Shown here piece by piece: positions 54,464-64,000 of a DNA stretch of 64,000 bases. The DNA lies in NCBI RefSeq assembly GCF_014898815.1, contig NW_026515511.1:124001-188000 (forward strand), read 5' to 3'. The notes beneath the pieces are model-generated. The model saw nothing but the letters and a program-made list of their open reading frames with translations, was not told the origin of the DNA and searched no databases. Positions within the stretch are counted from its first letter, which is position 1. The number at the start of each line of letters is the position of its first letter. Origin of the DNA: Panonychus citri (taxonomy: Eukaryota > Arthropoda > Arachnida > Trombidiformes > Tetranychidae). Made by a program: the position numbers and the translations under genes.

Positions 54464-54872
54464 TGATTGATAAATGATCGACAATCTTGGGAGTGATTTC
54501 ACAAAATCGTTTGTGTTTTAATTATAAAATGATTACATTTCTTATACGTTTGTTAAGAGGATATATAGAGATTTATACAATGATTATCATAATTATTATA
54601 TAAAATATACATTAAATTGTTTTTCAAGATACACAATTTCCATTCTGATTTCATCATATTTTTCTCGGTGCTTTTTCGAGTATAATACAATAATTATTAT
54701 ATAAATATCATCAAGAGTATTGTTGAAACACTACTTTTGAACACATATTGTGATTTAAAGTCGATCAAGTCAAAAGGAGTTAAAAAAATTTCCGTAATTT
54801 TTACGTCTTCATTATGGTGCAAGTGCCAGCGTCAAATTCAAATTAATTGTTGACTTTAAAAAGAGGAAACAA

Positions 54873-57194
<2,322 letters not shown>

Positions 57195-58177
57195 ATTGGT
57201 TATGTGGTGAAATTGAAACAATTAAGAAACACACATAAAACTGGGACAATGTTAAAATTTAATCGTCAATAACTTGGGGTAAACAATTAATAGAAACAAG
57301 ATTAAAATTAACTATTAGTCCGTTTAAATGATCAACTTTCAAACTGCTCAGGAAATGGAAGTTGAAATTTGAAGTAATCAGTTGAATTGAGTTTCTCTTT
57401 GATCTGATTGGTCGAAGAGCAAACGTGCGCATGCGCAGGTCGAATTTAAATTATTTAAAAAGACAAATGTTTTCATCCGGTTAACTGTTTTTCATCGTTG
57501 ATTAAACAGAAACGTTTGTTAATTAACTTTAATTGATCAGCTAATTGATGAGCAAATGTTTTCTACCTTTTAATGACCAGGAAGCTAAATCAAGCAGCTC
57601 ATCAGTTTATCATTTCCTTGTTCCCCTTTTTATGTGAGGTAAAACTTTGACGCGATTAATTGAAAAAAAAAATTTTTCTTCTTCACTTTTAATTTTTATT
57701 CAAACAAACAAACAAATTCAACAATTTAAAGGTAAATAGCTAATTAATTAATCGATTTGTGTTTCAATCAATCAAGATGAGAGAGAAAATAAAATTTACA
57801 TTATCGTATCTCTAAAATCGTGACAAGGAAAAAAAACTCAATTCTTTCATGTTTTCCTTTATACTTTTGTATGAAAAAAAGAACAATAATTGTGAGAATT
57901 AAAATTGGCGCTCATCAAGTTGAAACTTCGAATGTGCTTTAGTTTAGTTGATCCATCGATCGACAGATGGTGTTGGTGTTGGTCTTTAGTCTAAATGATT
58001 GATTGTTTTGTCTTATCAGCTGTTGAATTTATGGTCATTGATTTTTGGACGTTTATCTTTTGTCTTTATTGTCACCTCTTTATCTTTCCAATTTCAAGAT
58101 TTATTTTTATTTCATCGATTTTTATAGTTAATTATTGTTCTTTCTGCTTTTTCCTCTTTCACCTTTAAGTGCAATCA
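57195..58177. other. Divergent promoter region MELK / CDK2AP
   Basis: About 980 nt between two divergent conserved genes. It holds a consensus NRF1-type site at 57426-57437 and otherwise AT-rich sequence. A possible acceptor (tttaag) just before the CDK2AP start suggests a 5' UTR intron. Confidence 0.55.
57426..57437. promoter_or_regulatory. NRF1-type palindromic site
   Basis: TGCGCATGCGCA, a perfect match to the NRF1/Ewg consensus, about 230 nt upstream of the MELK start and 740 nt upstream of CDK2AP. It stands out in an AT-rich background. Function inferred from motif only. Confidence 0.6.
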
Positions 58178-58606
58178 ATGGATCAATTTAATTTAAACTT
58201 TAATGTAAATCCTTCCAATAGTAATTCTAATAATAATAATAATCCTCCAATTCATCCTAATTTTGTACCAAGCGAAATGAATCAAGTACTTGCTGCTCAA
58301 TATCAACAAAATTTTCTAACTGGTGGTCCACCAACTCTTGTTGTTAGTCAGAGTAATATTCCTTTATATCCTGGTTATCAAACAATTGGTACAAACAATC
58401 ATAATATTAATGGAAATGGTGGTAATCAAACCTCAAAATACAATCAATTACTTGCTGTGATAGAAGAAATGTCCAGAGATGTTCGACCAATTTATTCTGG
58501 TTCAAAGACTTCAACTGATCGTTTTAAACGTGGTATGATTCATGCGAAAGTTTTAATCAGAGAATGTATTCTCGAATTGGAAAGAAATCACAATAATAGA
58601 GGATAA
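58178..58606 (+). CDS. CDK2AP1: CDK2-associated protein (CDK2AP1/DOC-1 family)
   Basis: 142 residues from the ATG at 58178. The N-terminal half is low-complexity, Asn-rich. The C-terminal half is the family domain: KYNQLLAVIEEMSRDVRPIY, SGSKTSTDRFKRGMIHAKVL and IRECILELER. In other animals this is a small subunit of the NuRD chromatin-remodelling complex and binds CDK2. No intron in the coding part. CDK2AP1 versus CDK2AP2 cannot be told apart here. Confidence 0.93.
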   Translation: MDQFNLNFNVNPSNSNSNNNNNPPIHPNFVPSEMNQVLAAQYQQNFLTGGPPTLVVSQSNIPLYPGYQTIGTNNHNINGNGGNQTSKYNQLLAVIEEMSRDVRPIYSGSKTSTDRFKRGMIHAKVLIRECILELERNHNNRG

Positions 58607-59787
58607 TTGATACTTGTATATAAACTATTACTATATTTAGTAATGGATGTTAACCCCTCCTTCATGGACAATCCATCCAGACAAACTGATTCATTTAATT
58701 CGTACAATGATTAAATTATCACCGCCCGCCTACCATTTTTTATCCTCAATCATGAAACAAAATTCGTGCAATCACATAGAAAGAGAAATACAAGTAACTC
58801 CATCTTTTTATTTAGTCGAAAATCGATTCATTTTCTCTTTTAATTTGACCAAATATATCTCTTTCCTCCTTCCCTTTTTACAATTTAATCTATTTTGAAT
58901 AAAAAAAAAGTGAAATATTAACAATCAATTTTCAATTCAATTGATTTATTAATTATCTTATTGACGTTTCCAAACAAGATAACAAATGGATCACACATTT
59001 GAAAAGAACTTATCGGCAAACCGATAGATGGCACCACTAAATTTCTTTCTTTTCTCTGTCTACATTTTGTTTCTCTTTCTTTCTCTGTGTCGGTTAACCT
59101 CCATAGTTACTGTTGGTAAGAAAACAAATGCAGACTCTCCCTCTTGGTCTCTCTCTCCCTCTCTCTCTCTCATGTTCAGTTAAATTGTTAGTTGATCGTT
59201 TTAATTGTTGTTTAATTGCAACTAAATTGTGTCTCTCTTTTTCTCTCTTTCAGTCCCCCTGTTTTTCTGTTAATTAGCAACTTTGATTGATTGTCTTTTA
59301 TTTCTGTTCGTCTTTATCCCTGTTAAATCGCCATCTTCATCTCATCATCAGGTAGTTTTGATCGGTTATTTCCAAAGAACAAACTATTTTGTTGGCCTTT
59401 TACTTTTCACAAGTGATAACACGCCCAAGTCATTTTCTTCACATTTTTACTCATTTTTTTCTTTTCTTTTCTACCCTGTTTATTAACTGTTCTCACTAAT
59501 CATCATCATCATCATCTCGTATTCATCATTTGTGTTTCATTTGTTCTCTTTCTTTTCCTCTTTGCCTTTATTGAGGATCAATTTTGTCATCGTAACTGTT
59601 AATTGTTACTCACTGTTATTTTCTGGTTCTCTCTGGATTTTTCTCCTATTTCCGCTTTTTATTTTGTTCGTCTTTAAATCAGATATTCCTTCACTTGTTG
59701 GTGTATCTCATCAGTGAATATCTCGTTATTATTTTGATTTTTTTTGTTACTTCTATTTTACTTCAATTAATATAAACGCTAATCATC
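58607..59787. other. Intergenic region upstream of the acidic repeat gene
   Basis: Pyrimidine-rich and AT-rich; CT microsatellite near 59140-59175 and a cat repeat near 59500. A TAGATGGC motif lies at 59025-59032. No coding exon recognised. Confidence 0.55.
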
Positions 59788-61577
59788 ATGGGTGCTGCTA
59801 CCAAGTTGCGAAGAAAAGGAAATTCCAAACCAGATGCTAATCCCAATCAAGTAAGCCTCATTTTCCTCTCCTCTTGATAGATATTTATTTCTGATCATCA
59901 GACAGATAAAAATCTTTTAAGATTCTCTTCTCTCTTCATTTTCAATGTCAACGGTATAAATACTCGACTTGAGTGTATAAGCTAATTGGAAAATATTTCT
60001 CGTTAAAAATGTTCTTTTTTCACTCAATATTCTCATTATCATTAATTTCTATTGAGCTTTGAAATAGTTTTGAATCATCACTTGAAGAACTTGAATCGCC
60101 CATTACCTTATGAAACACTGCCAAATAGTTTTGGTTTAGTTAATCTCTCTCTCTCTCTCCTCAATTCTTGCTCTCTTATGGTTGAAATAAAAGTAAAAAT
60201 TGATGAGGAGGGAAAAAGAAGGAGAAGAAGAAGATGGAGAAGCGATTTTCTTAAATAAAACTTGTTTAAAATCAGAGGTAAACATGTTTGCCCCTGATTA
60301 TTTTTCTATCTTTGAGAGTACACACTGTTTTTTCTAATCATTTTCAGTAAAAAAACAGAATTAAGACAACTACTGAACAGAAATAGTTGCTCTCTCTTGT
60401 CTGGGTTGAGTTTCTACTCTTCAGTGACTATTTCAACTTTAGTCACTATTTTCTATTATTTATCACTATTATTATTATGATAAACACGTTGCAACTTATC
60501 GAAACAATACTATTGTTTTTTTACCTCCAGTTATTGTAATTTTACCTTTTATTTTCCTTTCTTGAGGTTGCTGAGGTCGACGTTGAAACAGAAGCATTAG
60601 AGAAAAGACCAGAAGCTCAATTAGGTACTGAATCAGAACCCGAACCTGCGGCGAGCGCTGAACCAGAACCAAAATCAACTCAAGATGAAGTACCAGAGCT
60701 TAAATCAGAATCTAAGCCAGCATCAGAACCTGAGACTGCGTCTGAATCGATTAAAGAAACAAATCAAGAACCAACACCAAATAAAGTAGTAGAAGATGAA
60801 CCTAAAGTGGAACTTGATCCTGAGCCTACGCCCGAACCCGTACACGAACCTAAAGTAGAAACCAAGGTAGAATCTGAGTTGAAACTTCAACCCGAGGTAC
60901 AATCTACCCCAGAACCAGAACTTAAAGTCGAATCCGAGCCTGAACCGGTGTCTAAGGTTGAATCTAACCCAGAGCCAGAACCAGTACCAGTACCAGAATC
61001 AGAACCAGAACCAGTATCAGAGCCAGTGCCAGAGCCTATGGTAGAATCTGAACCAACGCCAGAACCAGAATTGAAGCAAGAATCAGCATCGGAAACTTTA
61101 CAAGAAACAATCCCCGAAACAATATCAGAGCCAGAAAGTGCTCCCGAGCCCGAACTCAAACCTGAACCTGAAATCGTGACCGTGACTGAGACCGAACCCG
61201 AACCCGAACCCGAACCTGAATCTAAGGTGGATCCTGAACCACAACCAGAGCTTGAACCTGAGTTGGAAACTGAATCCAAGGTAAAATCTGAGCCAGAACT
61301 TACGGTAGAATCTGAATCAGAGTCTAAGGTCGAATCCGTAATTGAACCAGAACCTAAGGAAGAATCAAACCAAGAACCAGAGACTAAGGAAGAACCTGAA
61401 TCAACACCAACACCAGAACCAGAATCCAAACCAGAATCTGAGTTAGAGTCAACATCAGATCCAGAAACTAAGTCAGAAGCTGAGCCAGAATTTGAGTCAG
61501 AACCAAAGATGGAATCAGATGATTTACCTTTGCCTACTGCAAATATGTTACCAATTTCTAATATGTCTTTATCTTAA
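59788..61577 (+). CDS. Highly acidic Glu/Pro-repeat protein
   Basis: Two exons, 59788-59850 ([21 protein letters not shown] minus its last residue is basic and Asn-rich) and 60567-61577, joined in phase 0, 357 residues. Beyond the basic start, nearly the whole protein is built of short degenerate units around EPEP, ESEPE and SKVE, giving extreme negative charge and probable disorder. It ends in a short non-repetitive [18 protein letters not shown] do not recognise a family. The repeat-strand ORF on the minus strand (Ser/Gly/Asp) is its mirror. Possible roles (ion binding, spacer, secreted matrix) are speculation; no signal peptide is seen. The 716-nt intron holds no other gene. Confidence 0.7.
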
Positions 61578-62226
61578 TTAATCAATTTACCCATGAGGTA
61601 TTAATAGCGTTCGCTTTGTGATTTAAACTTTAAATTACAAATAATGTTAAACGATTCAAACTGTCAATTATTTTTTCGTATTGTTGAATCGAATTAAGAT
61701 TAACTAATATCTATTTCTTCTACATCATCAGTTTATATAATCATTATACGTTGTGCTGAACAAACGATTCCTCATGATTATTATCTGACTAAATAAAACT
61801 ACACTTGATAAACTTCAATTTAATTAACTGCAACTGTTTATTTATATTCATCAGAATTACTCAGATTTGATGAGATAATTTCGTCAATTGAACCGACGGT
61901 GAGTTAAATCTTAAAACAAGATAAATCTAGTCTCCAATTGAAATTCAATCGAAATACAAGATTAATCAGGTCATTAGTTAATTAGAACGATAAAAGATAA
62001 AAGATAAAAGATCGAATTCAATTATCCCGCCTGATTTCTTAAATTCTATTTCGAATTTAATTTGTTCTATTCTCTTTTCAATTAACCGTTTTCTCCACAT
62101 TTAAATTAATTGTGATTCATTGATTTCGTGACTAATTCAATTTAAAGTCTAATTATCTCGCTGTTAATTAATTGTTTAGTTTCAAAGGTTAAAACTACTT
62201 CTGATCTTATCTTTTCTCGACAAACA
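61578..62226. other. Intergenic region before the F-box gene
   Basis: AT-rich, no coding segment. It contains a small tandem repeat (gataaaa units, 61989-62010). Confidence 0.55.
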
Positions 62227-63596
62227 ATGAGTATTAATTGTTTACCTCCTGAATGTTTACTGGTCATCTTCAATTTCCTTGACCAATTGGATGATCTGAG
62301 ACATTGTGCTTCTGGTGAGAGTCTTGCTTTTTGATTATATGACAATGTGATTGACTGATTAATTTTTACTTTGATTATATTCTTTTCTATCCTAATTTAG
62401 TTTGCTCCAAGTGGAAATTATTGATTTTAGATCGATGTTCCAAAGTTGAATATTTACTCGGTATGTGGGCAAACCATTATTTTTCTAATTTTTCTAACAT
62501 AATATTGTACAATTGTATTTAAATTGTTGACAGAAAATCCATTTACCGATTCACCAGATAATATTGTTTACATTGGTCCTTCACCTAAATTGGAAAATCT
62601 AGAATTAGCTCAACTCTTTCCTAGACTAAAGGTGAAAACAACAATTTTTTTTTGCATTTTCTTTATTTGTTTATGTTTAGTTGTTATTATTTTCTTATTT
62701 GCTCCATTTAGATTTTGGATACTTCTTATACTGGATTAGCTAACTGGGAAAATGCAACCAAAAGAGTCAAATCAATTAAAGGGCTAATTAACCACACCTT
62801 AGATAAAAATCAATCACCAATATACTTTCTCAACGATCTTGAAATGGTATCAACGGAACTTGTTGATTTTTTCGTTGTAAATCAACATATAACTAGGCAA
62901 CTAAAACAAGTTTTCATTCAGAATGTTAATTTAGTTAAAATGAATGGGGTGACGTCTAAGTTTTATAACCTTCGTAGACTTCATATTGTAGACAAAACTG
63001 TAAGTACATATGTAATTAAGTAACAATTCCCAATTTACGATTGTGATTTCCCGTTATATGACCTTCTCTTTTCAGGTTTCCAGAAGCTCTATAAAGGATC
63101 CAAGTTACATAAGCTCAAAATATTGGAATTTGATTTCGAGTCCATGGCCGGAGTTCTTGTTTACCCCGGATTTTGTTTCATTGATTTCTGCCCAAATCTG
63201 GAAAGTGCCTTTTTCCATGTTGAATCAACTTACTGCCAATTCAATACAGCAATTAAAATTAATTGTTTGAGAGATCTTGTCATAGAATATGTTAGTTACT
63301 CAAGAATTTAAGACTTTAAGAATTTATGGAATATTGAATATGATCTGTTAATCAGCTTTTCTAATTGTTTTTTTTACTTTAATCCACAGCAAAATGATAA
63401 TCCAAGGGAGTGGTCACCTTTCTTTAGATCAGGAGGAAATGCTCAGAAATGGGAAACATTGAAATGTGTCCTGTCTAAATTTCCTAATTTAAAACATCTC
63501 GCTTTAAGGAATAATCTGAAAATCCGTGATGAAGATATTGAAGAACTACTGGAATTGCTACCTAATTTGGTTCTACTGGATGAGAGGATCAATTGA
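62227..63596 (+). CDS. F-box protein with degenerate leucine-rich region
   Basis: Exons 62227-62314, 62401-62460, 62534-62631, 62712-62999, 63084-63290 and 63390-63596 join in frame to 315 residues. The N-terminal F-box is INCLPPECLLVIFNFLDQLD then LRHCASVCSKWKLLIL. The rest has Leu-rich units (LENLELAQLFPRLKILD, KLHKLKILEFDFE, FPNLKHLALRNNLKI, LLPNLVLLDERIN), suggesting a substrate-binding LRR fold of an SCF ubiquitin ligase adaptor. For exon 5 the acceptor at 63082-63083 is preferred over one 8 nt upstream because it keeps the LRR frame. Substrate unknown. Mites carry many such genes, so this is likely a lineage-expanded member. Confidence 0.82.
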
Positions 63597-64000
63597 AATT
63601 ACCCACAAATCTCTTGTTTATATTAATCAACACTGTCAACGGAATAAAAGTTAATCACTTTCTATTTTGACACTGATATGCAAGCGCAAATGGATTGGCC
63701 TAAATTATCAGTTACTGGTCCGGATATTTGCCATGGATTTGACTTCATGAAAACTGTTTCTTCAAACCATTCCGGTGTCTTCTCTTCTCATGGAGAGCAC
63801 AAAAGAATATTGAATTTTCAATCAATGATAAATCAAGAATCACATGATTAACAGTCAACTGATCAATTACTAATGATGCTAAAAGTAATCCGAGAATCTC
63901 TGAATTCCCATGAATTTGTTAATTGACATAAGCAAAGTTATCTTCTTTTCTGATGAAAATTTCTAATTTCTTTTGTTTACAATCAAAAAAATCAGAAAAT
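63597..64000. other. Right edge, no gene recognised
   Basis: AT-rich sequence after the F-box stop. No exon, RNA or repeat could be supported. Confidence 0.5.

Noticed and set aside
60887..61429. Minus-strand ORF rich in Ser-Gly-Asp repeats
   Set aside because: It is the exact mirror of the plus-strand Glu/Pro repeat; open only because the repeat lacks antisense stops. The plus frame has a good start exon and splice sites.

Overview
The window looks like nuclear DNA of a small-genome arthropod, most likely an acariform (spider-mite-like) mite. It is very AT-rich. Introns are GT-AG and mostly 50-200 nt. Genes are dense and multi-exon, and include an RR-type cuticular protein, GH18/CBM14 chitinases, an F-box gene and a conserved set of animal housekeeping genes. 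The lineage is inferred from architecture only.

Layout. 1-8.3 kb: 3' part of a WBP4 (FBP21) gene on the minus strand, menin (MEN1) on the plus strand, then a truncated WBP4 duplicate abutting the menin stop and an older WBP4 relic. 8.4-9.0 kb: a MITE with GC-rich ends. 9.3-10.6 kb: a TSPAN13/31-type tetraspanin. 11.6-16.2 kb (minus): a chimeric gene joining the WBP4 zinc-finger N-terminus to the SAGA subunit SPT20. 16.7-19.4 kb: a ~1.1 kb-arm inverted duplication of a cuticular protein gene. 19.9-21.0 kb: POLR2M (Gdown1). 21.2-30.3 kb: a non-LTR retrotransposon EN/RT ORF followed by four intronless gag-like ORFs in the same orientation, plus unknown ORFs. 30.7-33.5 kb: a hAT element and a Tc1/mariner element, both with clear ends. 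33.6-42.2 kb: a tandemly duplicated block of secreted saposin-domain genes and a mitochondrial intermediate peptidase-like gene that has lost HExxH. One unit was invaded by a Tc1-like element that itself contains an internally deleted relative. 42.7-47.8 kb: C6orf120 (UPF0669), RFXANK/ANKRA2, tRNA-Val(CAC) and MGAT2. 50.2-57.2 kb: a tandem duplication of chitinase plus MELK in which the first MELK copy is gutted. 58.2-63.6 kb: CDK2AP1/2, a Glu/Pro-repeat acidic protein and an F-box protein.

Two themes run through the window. First, recent segmental duplication repeatedly made partial genes (WBP4, MELK, peptidase, chitinase) and once an apparently functional fusion (WBP4-SPT20). Second, many conserved genes (menin, POLR2M, MELK, cuticular protein, one gag) are broken only by small indels, mostly in homopolymers. 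That fits residual sequence error better than loss of all these genes, and several ORFs here may be intact in the animal.
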